Source: Agromyces luteolus (GTDB lineage: Bacteria; Actinomycetota; Actinomycetes; Actinomycetales; Microbacteriaceae). From it: 64,000 bases of DNA. The position numbers and the translations under genes are program-made. Position 1 is the stretch's first letter. Each line of letters begins with the position of its first letter. Shown here in pieces: positions 18,033 through 26,735 of this stretch. The stretch is from NCBI RefSeq assembly GCF_009729855.1, contig NZ_WODA01000006.1, positions 1 to 64,000 on the forward strand. Reading direction: 5' to 3'. The notes under the pieces are model-generated. The model was not told the DNA's origin. It saw only the letters and a list, made by a program, of their open reading frames with translations, and ran no database searches.

Positions 18033-19676
18033 ATGGGCGGTGCCGTCGAGAAGATCACCCCGGAACTCACTGATGCGCAGTGGTCGCGACTCAGACGCTA
18101 CGGCGTGCCGCATGACGTCGCCGAGGGCGATGTCCTCTTCAAGGCGGGCGACCGCTCGTACGACCTGATCCTCGTCGAGACCGGCGAGGTCGAGGTCGTG
18201 CGCGAGGCCCTGTGGTGGACCGAGGAGACGCAGTTGGCCCGATTGGGCCCGCGCACGTTCGTGGGCGAGCTCGGGCTGCTGAACGGCCAGCGCGCCTTCC
18301 TCACTGCGCGCGTGACCGTGCCGGGGCGAGTGCTCCGGATCGACCACGACGCACTGCAGAAGATGATGGCCGACGACGACGAGCTCTGCGACCTCATGCT
18401 GCGCACGCTCTGGGCGCGCCGCGAGATGCTCCGGCACGGCCCCGCCGCCTGGACCCTGAAGCTCGTCGGCTCGCAGAGCCCCGAGTCGCAGGCGCTGCGA
18501 CGCTACGCCGACCGCCTCGAGCTCGTGCACACCTGGATCGACGTCGACGACCCGGACCTGTCGCACGACATCTGGTCGCACGGCTACACGCGCGACGACC
18601 TGCCGGTCGCCATCGTGCAGGGCGAGATCATCCGCAACGCGACGCCCGGGCAGATCGCCGAGATGCTCGGGCTCGCGTACACGGCCGAGGACGACACCGA
18701 GTTCGACCTCGCCGTCGTCGGCGCGGGGCCGGCGGGCCTCGCCGCCGCGATCTACGGCGCGTCGGAAGGGCTGCAGACCGTGCTGCTCGACGCGGTCGCG
18801 CCCGGCGGGCAGTCGGCGACGACGTCGCGGATCGAGAACTACCTCGGCTTCCCGTTCGGCGTGAGCGGCGACGCCCTCACCTCGCAGGCCTCGCTGCAGG
18901 CGTTCAAGTTCGGCGTCCGCATCGCCTCGCCGTGCCCGGTCGTGAAGCTCGACCCCGAGGGCGGCGTCCACCGCCTGCTGCTCGCCGACGGGGCGATCGT
19001 GCGCGCCCGCGCGGTCATCGTCACGACCGGCGTCGCCTATCGCGGGCTGCCGATCGCGCGCTGGGACGAGTTCGAGGGCGCCGGCATCCACCACGCCGCG
19101 ACCGCGCTCGAGGTGCGCCAGGCGTCCGGATCGGACGTGGTCGTCATCGGCGGCGCGAACTCGGCCGGGCAGGCCGCGCTCGCGCTGGCCCAGGGCGGAT
19201 GCCGCGTGCGGCTCGTCGTGCGCTCCGGCGAGCTCGCGGACCGGATGTCGAGCTACCTCGTCGACCGGATCCGCGAGGACCCGCGGATCGACGTGCACAC
19301 CGGCACCCAGGTCTCCGCGCTGCACGGCGACGACACGCTCGCACGCGTGACGCTGACCGGAGCCGTCGACGAGACCGTCGACTGCCGGGCGCTGTTCTGC
19401 TTCATCGGCGCGGTGCCGGCGACCGACTGGCTCGCCGACCTCGAACGCGACGACGACGGGTTCGTCCACACGGGCGCCGACGTGCTCGCCCTGGGCGACG
19501 CGTGGCGCTCGGCGGGGCGGATGCCGCTGCCCTTCGAGACCTCGGTGCCGCGCGTGTTCGCCGCCGGCGACGTGCGGCGCGGGTCGATGAAACGCGTGGC
19601 CGCCGCGGTCGGCGAGGGGTCGAGCGCGGTGGCATCGGTCCATCGGGCGCTCGCGACGACGGAGGTGTACGCATGA
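18033..19676 (+). CDS. Cyclic-nucleotide-binding domain fused to a thioredoxin-reductase-like flavoprotein without redox cysteines
   Basis: A 547-aa three-part protein. Residues about 10-130 form a CRP-type cNMP-binding fold (GDVLFKAGDRSYDLILVETGEVEVV, FVGELGLLNGQ). Residues about 140-215 look like a glutaredoxin/thioredoxin fold (LKLVGSQSPESQALRRYADR, TWIDVDDPD, DLPVAIVQGEIIRNAT) with no CxxC. From about 222 the TrxR part has the FAD loop GAGPAGLAAA, NADPH loop VVIGGANSAGQAAL and VFAAGDVRRGSMKRVAAAVGEGSSAV. The CxxC of true TrxR is replaced by HHAAT (353-357). It should bind FAD and NADPH but cannot reduce thioredoxin by the usual route. Overlaps a UBP-finger gene. Confidence 0.9.
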   Translation: MGGAVEKITPELTDAQWSRLRRYGVPHDVAEGDVLFKAGDRSYDLILVETGEVEVVREALWWTEETQLARLGPRTFVGELGLLNGQRAFLTARVTVPGRVLRIDHDALQKMMADDDELCDLMLRTLWARREMLRHGPAAWTLKLVGSQSPESQALRRYADRLELVHTWIDVDDPDLSHDIWSHGYTRDDLPVAIVQGEIIRNATPGQIAEMLGLAYTAEDDTEFDLAVVGAGPAGLAAAIYGASEGLQTVLLDAVAPGGQSATTSRIENYLGFPFGVSGDALTSQASLQAFKFGVRIASPCPVVKLDPEGGVHRLLLADGAIVRARAVIVTTGVAYRGLPIARWDEFEGAGIHHAATALEVRQASGSDVVVIGGANSAGQAALALAQGGCRVRLVVRSGELADRMSSYLVDRIREDPRIDVHTGTQVSALHGDDTLARVTLTGAVDETVDCRALFCFIGAVPATDWLADLERDDDGFVHTGADVLALGDAWRSAGRMPLPFETSVPRVFAAGDVRRGSMKRVAAAVGEGSSAVASVHRALATTEVYA

Positions 19677-20065
19677 GCGCGGCAGCAGCGTCGTCGTCGG
19701 CGCCCGGGTCGGAGCCGACGCCTGGCGCCGAGCCCGTCCTCGCGCCCCCGCCGTCCGGCACCGGGTGCAGCGAGTGCCTCGACCTCGGCGGCTGGTGGTG
19801 GCACCTGCGCCGCTGCGCCGAGTGCGGGAACATCGGGTGCTGCGACGCGTCGCCCGGCCAGCACGCGCGCCGGCACGCCGAGGCGACGGGCCACACGGTC
19901 GCGGCCTCGTTCGAGCCCGGCGAGGAGTGGTTCTGGGACTACGCCGCGGAGCGCGGAGCGCGGCGCGTGCCGCTCGCGCCGCCGCGGTGGCGCCCCGAGG
20001 ACCAGGCGTGCCCCGGCCCGGCCGGCAGCGTGCCCGAGAACTGGGAGGAGCTGCTGCACCCGTGA
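19673..20065 (+). CDS. UBP-type zinc finger protein
   Basis: A 130-residue protein. After a 35-residue Ala/Ser/Pro linker comes a complete zf-UBP domain: GCSECLDL, WWWHLRRCAECGNIGCCD, GQHARRHAEATGHTVAASFEPGEEWFWDYAAE, with the Cys and His zinc ligands and the aromatic residues of the family. In eukaryotes the domain grips the free C-terminus of ubiquitin; bacteria lack ubiquitin, so another glycine-ended peptide or the flavoprotein partner is likely. Its ATG overlaps the stop of the CRP-TrxR gene, with GGAGG upstream, indicating that both are made together. Confidence 0.88.
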   Translation: MSAAAASSSAPGSEPTPGAEPVLAPPPSGTGCSECLDLGGWWWHLRRCAECGNIGCCDASPGQHARRHAEATGHTVAASFEPGEEWFWDYAAERGARRVPLAPPRWRPEDQACPGPAGSVPENWEELLHP

Positions 20066-20079
20066 CGCCGTGCACCCGT

Positions 20080-20143
20080 GCATGAGAATCCGGTGCACAG
20101 GCCGGCCAGCCGACCCATGGGGCGGAATCTCATGCGCTGGCGT
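20080..20143. repeat. Palindromic intergenic repeat, GCATGAGAATCC family, copy 1
   Basis: GCATGAGAATCCG (20080-20092) faces CGGAATCTCATGC (20123-20135) with one mismatch, and the right side continues GCTGGCG. The loop contains GGCCGGCC. A second, more perfect member lies at 62510-62576. It follows the UBP gene stop by 15 bp and may terminate it. Confidence 0.7.
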
Positions 20144-20224
20144 CCGCGGCGGCGCTCGGCGCGCGTCGCGCGCGCGGCATCCGCCGTTCATCGCGCCGTG
20201 ACGCACGCGGCCTAGGCTGTGCGC

Positions 20225-21022
20225 ATGGCGAAACGCGAAGAGGTCGAGGCCTGGCTCACCGACATGGACGGCGTGCTGGTGCACGAGAACCACGCCCTCC
20301 CCGGCGCGTCCGACCTGCTGCAGCAGTGGGAGGACTCGGGCACGCCCTACCTCGTGCTCACCAACAACTCGATCTTCACGGCCCGCGACCTGTCGGCCAG
20401 GCTCCGCGCCTCCGGCCTGAACGTGCCCGAGGAGCGCATCTGGACCTCGGCGCTCGCGACCGCCGACTTCCTCAAGCAGCAGGTGCCGGGCGGCTCGGCC
20501 TTCGTCATCGGCGAGGCCGGCATCCTGACCGCGCTGCACGAGGCCGGCTTCATCATGACCGAGACCGACCCCGACTTCGTGGTCGTCGGCGAGACCCGCA
20601 ACTACTCGTTCGACGCGATCACGAAGGCGATCCGGCTGATCGGCGCGGGTGCCCGATTCATCGTCACCAACCCGGATGCCACGGGGCCGAGCGCCGACGG
20701 TCCGCTGCCGGCGACGGGCGCCATCGCGGCGCTCATCACGAAGGCCTCGGGCCGGGAGCCGTACGTCGTCGGCAAGCCGAACCCGATGATGTTCCGGTCG
20801 GCGCTGAACAAGATCGGCGCGCACTCCGAGCACACCGCGATGATCGGCGACCGCATGGACACCGACATCGTCGCGGGCATCGAGGCGGGACTGCACACCG
20901 TCCTCGTGCTCACCGGCATCAGCGACCAGCGCGAGATCGAGAAGTACCCCTTCCGCCCCGACGAGATCCTCTCCGGCGTGTCCGAGCTCGTCTCGCGCGA
21001 ACCCGTCGAGTCCGACCTCTGA
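20225..21022 (+). CDS. HAD-superfamily hydrolase, subfamily IIA (NagD-like)
   Basis: A 265-residue phosphatase of the haloacid dehalogenase fold, probably acting on phosphorylated sugars or nucleotides. The catalytic DMDGVL (nucleophile Asp and acid/base Asp) is near residue 14-19, TNNS follows as motif II, KPNPMMF supplies the Lys motif and MIGDRMDTDIVAGIEAGL the terminal acidic motif. The C2-type cap lies between. The ATG at 20225 has TAGGCT 6 nt upstream; an in-frame start two codons earlier would overlap the transcription start and is less likely. Confidence 0.92.
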   Translation: MAKREEVEAWLTDMDGVLVHENHALPGASDLLQQWEDSGTPYLVLTNNSIFTARDLSARLRASGLNVPEERIWTSALATADFLKQQVPGGSAFVIGEAGILTALHEAGFIMTETDPDFVVVGETRNYSFDAITKAIRLIGAGARFIVTNPDATGPSADGPLPATGAIAALITKASGREPYVVGKPNPMMFRSALNKIGAHSEHTAMIGDRMDTDIVAGIEAGLHTVLVLTGISDQREIEKYPFRPDEILSGVSELVSREPVESDL

Positions 21023-21026
21023 CCTC

Positions 21027-21734
21027 TCAGGCCAGGTCGATCTCGCGGCCGCGGTCCCACGGCTCGGTCCAGGCGAGCGCGTCGAACATCACGTCGAGCA
21101 CCATCGCGGTGAAGCCCCAGACCAGGCGGTCGGCGCCGCCCGACGTGACGAGGAATCCGGGCCCGCGCCACTCCTCGCCGTCGCGCCGGAGCACCGTCGT
21201 GCGCCGGTTCCCCGGGTCGAGCAGGTCGGCGACGGGGGTCCGGAAGACGGCTGAGGACTCGGCCACGTCGACCGCGTGCACGGGGCTCGGTTGCGCCCAC
21301 CAGCCGAGCACGGGCGTCACGAGGTGCCGCGAGTAGGCGAGCGGGATCGGATCGAGCTCGCCGAGCACCTGGACGCCCGCCGGGTCGAGGCCGGTCTCCT
21401 CGCGCGCCTCGCGGAGCGCCGCGGCGACGACGTCGGCGTCGCCCGGTTCGACGCGACCGCCCGGGAACGCGATCTGGCCGGCGTGGGATCGCAGGGTGTC
21501 GGCTCGCGCGAGCAGCAGCACGTCGAGGTCGCGAGAGACCGCCGCCGCCTGCGCCTCGTGGTCGCTCGGCAGGCCGTCGAGCACGCCGAAGAGGATGAGC
21601 ACGGCGGCGGCCCGGGCGGCCTCGGGATCGATCGGCGGGCGCGCCGCGCGCCACAGGTCGCGCAGGTCCTCGTCGCCGACGAGCGCGGTCAGCTCCATGC
21701 GCGCCGATCGGATCGCGCCGTCGCGGGAAGTCAC
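21027..21734 (-). CDS. Nudix hydrolase (CoA pyrophosphatase-like)
   Basis: A 235-residue protein with the Nudix box GGRVEPGDADVVAAALREAREETGL (Gx5Ex7REUxEExGU) and, just before it, LLARADTLRSHAGQIAFPGG, the UPF0035 signature of coenzyme A diphosphatases. It probably hydrolyses CoA or its oxidized or acylated forms to 4'-phosphopantetheine derivatives and 3',5'-ADP. It starts at a GTG at 21734 with TACGCT 6 nt upstream, so it is transcribed separately from the small membrane gene behind it. It converges on the HAD gene with only a 4-bp gap. Confidence 0.88.
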   Translation of the reverse strand: MTSRDGAIRSARMELTALVGDEDLRDLWRAARPPIDPEAARAAAVLILFGVLDGLPSDHEAQAAAVSRDLDVLLLARADTLRSHAGQIAFPGGRVEPGDADVVAAALREAREETGLDPAGVQVLGELDPIPLAYSRHLVTPVLGWWAQPSPVHAVDVAESSAVFRTPVADLLDPGNRRTTVLRRDGEEWRGPGFLVTSGGADRLVWGFTAMVLDVMFDALAWTEPWDRGREIDLA

Positions 21735-21777
21735 CCGACGAGCGTAGCCCGCGCGGCCGTGGTCGGCGCGGCCGTGG

Positions 21778-21984
21778 TCAGCGCGACCGGTCGTCGTCGG
21801 CCTCCCCGTTCGACGGCGGGTCGGACGGTGCCGCTTCGGGAGCGTCGTCCCCGGACGCGTCGGCGTCGATCGGCGGCTCCTCCTCGCGCGGCCGGCGTGA
21901 CCAGCGGCTCTCGTGGAGGAAGACCTGCGTCACGATCACGAGGCCGACGATGACGACGCCGGCCACCCAGAACGTCCAGTCCAT
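21778..21984 (-). CDS. Small single-pass membrane protein, hypothetical
   Basis: A 68-residue protein: MDWTFWVAGVVIVGLVIVTQ forms one N-terminal transmembrane helix, followed by basic RWSRRPREE and an acidic, Pro/Ser-rich tail (DADASGDDAPEAAPSDPPSNGEADDDRSR) that should be cytoplasmic or disordered. GAGGGG precedes the ATG. It lies 10 bp after the nucleoside hydrolase stop, so it is likely the last gene of the pyrE operon. I do not recognise a family. Confidence 0.7.
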   Translation of the reverse strand: MDWTFWVAGVVIVGLVIVTQVFLHESRWSRRPREEEPPIDADASGDDAPEAAPSDPPSNGEADDDRSR

Positions 21985-21994
21985 GCGCGCCCCC

Positions 21995-22942
21995 TCAGGC
22001 CAACCGTGCCACGGCGGCCTCGACGCCCGCCCAGAAACGATCGACGTCGACGTCCATCGCGACGAACGCGTTCGGCTCGCGCCCCAGCATGCCGTCGAGG
22101 TCGACGCTCGTCGCGCCGAGGGTCTCCGAACCGACCAGCTCGACGTCGAGCCGCGTGCGCACGACCTCGACCGAGCCGGGGTCGGCGAGCACGGCGACCG
22201 CGACCGGGTCGTGGAGCGGCCCGTCGGGCATCCCGAACACCTCGTCGTTGGTCCGGCAGAAGAACTCGAGCAGTTCGTCGCCGAAGCCCGCGGTGCGGGT
22301 TCCGATCGCGGCGAGGCGATCGCGCACCCGGCTCGTCACGAGTGCCCGGTGCGTGACGTTCAGCCCGACCATGGTGAAGCGGACGCCGCTCCGCAGCACG
22401 AGGTCCAGCGCCTCCGGGTCGACCCACGCGTTGAACTCGGCGTACGGCGTGGCGTTGCCGCGTTCGGTCGAGCCGCCCATCCAGACGACCTCGCGGATCC
22501 GCCGTGCGAGGTCGGGGCGGTCGCGGAGCAGCACGGCGACGTTCGTGATGGGTCCGGTCGCGATGATCGCGACGGGCTCGGATGCCGCGGCGAGCGTGTC
22601 GGCGATGAGCTCGGTCGCAGCGCGCGGGTCGAGCGGCACCGGCGACGGGCCCGCATCGGGGTCGGGCAGCTCGGGGCCGCCGAGGCCGTTCGCGCCGTGG
22701 ATCCACTCGGCGGTCGACAGCTCGCGCGCGAGCGGGCCGGGAGCGCCGGCCGCGACGGGGACGTCGGTCACGCCGGCGACGGAGAGCGCGACGCGCGCGT
22801 TGCGGCTCGTGTGCTCGAGCGGCACGTTGCCGCCCACGGTGGTCACGGCGAGCAGGTCGAGCGCCGGGTGGCCGGCCGCGAGCCAGAGTGCGAAGACGTC
22901 GTCGTGGCCCGGGTCGCAGTCGACGATCACGGGAACGGTCAT
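21995..22942 (-). CDS. Inosine-uridine preferring nucleoside hydrolase
   Basis: A 315-residue enzyme that splits ribonucleosides into base and ribose. The calcium-binding N-terminus PVIVDCDPGHDDVFAL has the diagnostic DxDxxxDD pattern; VTTVGGNVPLEHTSRNA, IATGPITNVAVLLRDRPDLA and VVWMGGSTERGN are the other family motifs, and PLHDPVAVA supplies the late Asp. Its ATG overlaps the stop of the ribokinase gene (ATGA), a logical pair: the ribose released here is phosphorylated by the neighbour, and the bases can enter salvage with pyrE. Confidence 0.93.
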   Translation of the reverse strand: MTVPVIVDCDPGHDDVFALWLAAGHPALDLLAVTTVGGNVPLEHTSRNARVALSVAGVTDVPVAAGAPGPLARELSTAEWIHGANGLGGPELPDPDAGPSPVPLDPRAATELIADTLAAASEPVAIIATGPITNVAVLLRDRPDLARRIREVVWMGGSTERGNATPYAEFNAWVDPEALDLVLRSGVRFTMVGLNVTHRALVTSRVRDRLAAIGTRTAGFGDELLEFFCRTNDEVFGMPDGPLHDPVAVAVLADPGSVEVVRTRLDVELVGSETLGATSVDLDGMLGREPNAFVAMDVDVDRFWAGVEAAVARLA

Positions 22943-23877
22943 GCGAGTCCCGTCCGTTCGGCGAGGGCGAGCACGGCGGCGCGCCCGGCGTACGAGTCCA
23001 CGGTGCCGCGCGACCGCACGGCGATCGCCCCCGCGGCCACGGCGACGCGCACGGCGTCCGGCAGGGCGCGTCCCTCGGCGAGCATCGCGGCGAGCGCGCC
23101 GGTCGCGGCATCCCCCGCCCCCGTCGTGTCGACCGCGTCGACCTCGGGCGCCGCCACGGCCCACGCGCCGTCGGCGTCGGCCGCGACCGCGCCGCGCGCG
23201 CCGAGCGTCACCACGACCGAGCGGGCGAGGTCGCCGACGACGGATGCCGCGGCGTCCCGCCACGCCGCGGCGGGCGCGTCGTCGGCGAGGTCCGCGCCGA
23301 TGCCGACCGCGCGGGCCTCGTGCACGTTGACGACGAGCGGGTCGGCGATCGCCACGGCCCCGGCGGCGACGGCGACGGGCGGAGCGAGGTTCAGCACGAA
23401 GCGGGTGCCGACCTCGTCGCATGCGTCGGCGAACGCCTCGATGACCGCGACGGGCAGCTCGCCCTGCGTGAGGGCGAGGTCGGCCGCGGCGATGCGATCG
23501 CGTTCGGCGGCGACGACGACGGTGTCGATCGCCGCGTTCGCGCCGGCGGTGACCACGATCGTGTTCTCGCCCGACGCGGCCACGGTGATCTGCGCGACGC
23601 CTGTCGGCGTGCCCGCGACGGTCGCGACGGCCTCCGTCGCGAGCCCGAACCGGGCGAACGCCGAGCGCGCGACGTCGGCCGCGGCGTCGTCGCCGAGGCG
23701 GGCGACGAACTCGACGTCCGCTCCGCAGAGGTGCGCGGCGATCGCCTGGTTCGCGCCCTTGCCGCCGAGCGCGACCCGATGGTCGCGCGAGTGGATCGTC
23801 TCCCCGGGCCCCGGGAAGGCGTCGACGTAGCTCGTCGCGTCGACGTTCACCGAGCCGAGGACGACGAGCCGGCTCAC
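22939..23877 (-). CDS. rbsK: Ribokinase
   Basis: A 312-residue PfkB-family sugar kinase that makes ribose 5-phosphate. N-terminal GSVNVDATSYVDAFPGPGETIH and LGGKGANQAIAAHLCGADVEFVARLGDD are the PfkB-1 signature; the active-site anion hole and base are in VDTTGAGDAATGALAAML, where the usual GAGDAF is GAGDAA. The start is a GTG at 23877 that overlaps the stop of the upstream large gene by GTGA, and the end overlaps the nucleoside hydrolase, so all three are translationally coupled. Confidence 0.92.
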   Translation of the reverse strand: MSRLVVLGSVNVDATSYVDAFPGPGETIHSRDHRVALGGKGANQAIAAHLCGADVEFVARLGDDAAADVARSAFARFGLATEAVATVAGTPTGVAQITVAASGENTIVVTAGANAAIDTVVVAAERDRIAAADLALTQGELPVAVIEAFADACDEVGTRFVLNLAPPVAVAAGAVAIADPLVVNVHEARAVGIGADLADDAPAAAWRDAAASVVGDLARSVVVTLGARGAVAADADGAWAVAAPEVDAVDTTGAGDAATGALAAMLAEGRALPDAVRVAVAAGAIAVRSRGTVDSYAGRAAVLALAERTGLA

Positions 23878-26735
23878 GCGGCGGGCCCGGCCCCCGCGAG
23901 GCTCACCGTGAGCGGCTCCCCGCTCACCTGCTCGACGAAGCAGTAGTAGGTGCGCTGGCCGGCGTCCCACTGCTCGGCAGTCGCGGGGAACGCCGTGAGC
24001 ATCTGCAGGTCGCCGACGCCGCGCGCGGCCTCGACGTCGATGATCCCCTCGGCGGCGCAGAGCTCCCGCGACTGCGTCGCCAGCGCCTCCTCGCCCGGGA
24101 ACTCGGTCGCCTCGTCGCCCGCGAACGTGCCGCGGTAGGCGAGCTGCGCCGTGTGCGGGCTCGCGCAGTCCACGACCGTGAACTCGTCGGCCCACGCCGA
24201 CTCGAAGGGCTCGAGGCACTCGGTGCCGTACAGCGCCTGCCACGAGTGCACGCCGGCCGGCTGCGGCGCGGTCGGCGCCGCGACGGGCTCCTCGGTCGCC
24301 ACGGGCGCGGCCGTTCCCGCGTCGCCCGGCGCGAGGAAACGCGTGCCGAACGCCACGACGGCGACGATGAGCACGACGAGCGCGAGCCCGCCGGCCACCC
24401 AGGTCAGGAGCTTCACCGGCGAGCGGCCGGTGCCGTCGTCGTCGGTGCGCGTGGCCGGCGTCGCGCGGTAGCCGCCCCGGTCGTCGTCGCCGGGTCGCGG
24501 CTGCGCCGCGCGCGAGGCGCCGTAGCCGTCGTCCCACCCTCCGCGGTCGTCGCGTCCGAAGGGGTCGCGTGCAGGAGCGTCGTAGCCGTACCCGGCCTCG
24601 CGCGCCGGCGCCCGCTCGACGTCGGCCTGGGCGGATGCCTCGACCACCGACATCGGCCCGGTCGCGCCGAAGCCCGCACCGCCGAAGAGCGCGGCGAGGC
24701 CGTCGTCGCCGGCACCGTCCGGCTCCTGACCGGGGCGCCCCGTGCGCTCGGTCGTCCGCTCGTCCGTGTCGTACGCCCCCCACGGGTCGTCGAACGCGGG
24801 CGGGTCCGCGAAGGCCGGCTGGTCGACGTCGGCGGCGCGCTCGTCGCGGGCGCCGAAGGCGAACGGATCGTCGTCGACCTCGTCGGCGACGACCGGCGTC
24901 GCGGACCCGCGGCGCGGACTCGCGATGGGCTCGTCGTCGGCGGCGTCCTCGACCGGGACCTTCGGGTCGCGACCGTCGGGGTCCGGCGTCAGGTTCCAGA
25001 GGTAGCCCGCCTGCGCGAACTCCCGGGCCCGGGGCGACTCGTCGTCGCTCCACGGGTCGTCGTGCGACGGGGCGTCGGCCGGCGGCTGGTCGGCCTCGGG
25101 GGTGCGACGACGCTCCGCGAGGTCGTCCGCGTACCAGCGCACGTCGTCGCCCGCGTCGGCGGCCGGATCCCCGACGCCCTCGCGCCAGTCACCCGGATCG
25201 TCGGACCACGCTCCGCCGGGCTGCGCTCCGTCGTCCTGGCGCCAGAGCTCGCGCAGGTCGTACCCGTCCTCGTGGGCGGATGCCTCGTCGTGCGCGCCGA
25301 AGGGCTCGTCGCCGTACGCCCGCGTGTCCGCGTAGGCGTCGGGGCCGAATCCGCCGGCGTCGGCGTCGCCGTCGGCCGGGGCGCCGAAGCCGTCGGCGGC
25401 GAACGCGTTCGGGTCGAGGGCACCGCGCGGGTCCTCGCCGTCGTCGTACCCGTACCCGTCGTAGCCGTCGTTCGCGCCGTAGGCGGGGGCGTCGTAGGCC
25501 GGCCGGGCGTACCCCTGCCGGTCGTAACCGTCACGGTCGTAGCCGTCGCGGTCGTAGCCCTGGTGATCGAACCCGTCGCGGTCGTAGCCCCGGTGGTCGA
25601 ACCCGTCGCCGTAGCCACGGTCGTCGCCCCGGCCGGAGTCGCCGTCGTAGCCGCCGCCGCGGGCGGCGAAGTCCTGGACGTACCCGGCCGGCCCGGCGTC
25701 GACCGCTCCGGGGCCCGCGGGCTCGCCCGGCGCGGCGGGGTCGGCGTAGCCGGCGTCATCCGCCCACGCCGGCTCGTACCCGCCCTGCTCGTACGGCCGG
25801 CGGTCGTAGGCCGCGGCGCGCTCGTACGCGCCCTGCTCGGCGTACGCGCCCTGCTCGGCGTAGGCGCCCTGCCCGCCGCGCTCGTCGTACGCCGGCTGGT
25901 CGGCGTAGGTGTCCTGCTCGGAACCTGCGGGCTCGTCGCCCTCGTGGAGTGCCGACCAGAGTTCGTCGGCGAAGTCGTCGGGCGAGCCCGGCGCCGACGG
26001 CGACACGGGCGTGAAGGAGCGACGCGCGACCGGCGGAGGAGTGAATCCGGCGAACGGCGACCCGCCCCCGGGCTGCTCCGCCTCCGGCTCGGGGCCGGGT
26101 TCGGGCTGCCGGACGGCGGGCGGCGTGTTCGCGGGATCGGCGAGCTGGCGGAAGGCGGCGCGGAGCCCCTCCTCGGTGTCCAGTGCCTGCCCCTCCTGCG
26201 ACTCGCCCCAGGTCAGTGCGAAGTTCGCGGGCGGGGTCACGGGCCCCGGGGGCTGCTCGGGCTCGGGCTGCCGCGTGAACGCGGGCGGCACGATGCCGCC
26301 GACGGGCGGCTCGACCGACGCCAGCCGGTCGTCGACCGGCGGCTCCGCGATGCGCGGCGGCTCCGGGGGCGCGCTGCTCCACGCCGGCGCGTTCCAGGAG
26401 GGCTGGTTCCAGGCGGGCGCGGCCGGTGCGTCGACGGGGCCGGGTGCGGTGCGCTCGATCGGCTCGCCGACGACGGGCAGCGCCCGGGTCGGCGCGTCGT
26501 CGGCCGGCGGGGGCTCGGCGACCGAGAACCAGTCGAGCGACTCCTCGCTGCGACGACGGGGCCGCGACGGCGGCGCGGACTCCACGCGCGGCGGCTCGGG
26601 AGCGGGTGCGACGGGCTGCTGCGGGCGCTGGCGGCCCTCGAGATCGGGTCGGCGGCCGCTGCCGAGCTGGCTCATCAGCCAGTCGGTGTCGTCGTCGAAT
26701 CCGTTCGCGTCGTAGCGTCCGTCGCGTTCGTTCAT
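23874..26735 (-). CDS. Large disordered single-pass membrane protein with septum-formation-like C-terminal domain
   Basis: A 953-residue protein. Residues 1 to about 770 are predicted disordered: acidic, rich in Pro, Ala, Gly, Asp and Tyr, with short repeats such as GAYAEQ and a run of YDRDG/FDHQG/YDRQG units near the middle (DNA 25490-25870). One transmembrane helix follows (about 776-798, VAGGLALVVLIVAVVAFG). The about 150-residue outer part has four Cys (TECLEPFESAWADEFTVVDCASPH, ELCAAEG, YYCFVE), resembling the Pfam Septum_form domain. The ATG at 26735 overlaps the pyrE stop and the end overlaps rbsK. Function unknown; a cell-envelope or division role is a guess. Confidence 0.75.
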   Translation of the reverse strand: MNERDGRYDANGFDDDTDWLMSQLGSGRRPDLEGRQRPQQPVAPAPEPPRVESAPPSRPRRRSEESLDWFSVAEPPPADDAPTRALPVVGEPIERTAPGPVDAPAAPAWNQPSWNAPAWSSAPPEPPRIAEPPVDDRLASVEPPVGGIVPPAFTRQPEPEQPPGPVTPPANFALTWGESQEGQALDTEEGLRAAFRQLADPANTPPAVRQPEPGPEPEAEQPGGGSPFAGFTPPPVARRSFTPVSPSAPGSPDDFADELWSALHEGDEPAGSEQDTYADQPAYDERGGQGAYAEQGAYAEQGAYERAAAYDRRPYEQGGYEPAWADDAGYADPAAPGEPAGPGAVDAGPAGYVQDFAARGGGYDGDSGRGDDRGYGDGFDHRGYDRDGFDHQGYDRDGYDRDGYDRQGYARPAYDAPAYGANDGYDGYGYDDGEDPRGALDPNAFAADGFGAPADGDADAGGFGPDAYADTRAYGDEPFGAHDEASAHEDGYDLRELWRQDDGAQPGGAWSDDPGDWREGVGDPAADAGDDVRWYADDLAERRRTPEADQPPADAPSHDDPWSDDESPRAREFAQAGYLWNLTPDPDGRDPKVPVEDAADDEPIASPRRGSATPVVADEVDDDPFAFGARDERAADVDQPAFADPPAFDDPWGAYDTDERTTERTGRPGQEPDGAGDDGLAALFGGAGFGATGPMSVVEASAQADVERAPAREAGYGYDAPARDPFGRDDRGGWDDGYGASRAAQPRPGDDDRGGYRATPATRTDDDGTGRSPVKLLTWVAGGLALVVLIVAVVAFGTRFLAPGDAGTAAPVATEEPVAAPTAPQPAGVHSWQALYGTECLEPFESAWADEFTVVDCASPHTAQLAYRGTFAGDEATEFPGEEALATQSRELCAAEGIIDVEAARGVGDLQMLTAFPATAEQWDAGQRTYYCFVEQVSGEPLTVSLAGAGPAA

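Noticed and set aside
19673-20065. UBP finger as evidence of a ubiquitin-like tagging system
   Set aside because: No ubiquitin-like protein, E1, E2, E3, JAB peptidase or Pup gene is nearby, and UBP fingers occur alone in many actinobacteria.
25490-25870. Short regularly spaced repeats that could suggest a CRISPR array
   Set aside because: The units are 15-18 bp, in frame, without unique spacers, and encode the Tyr/Asp/Gly repeats of the large membrane protein. No cas genes are present.
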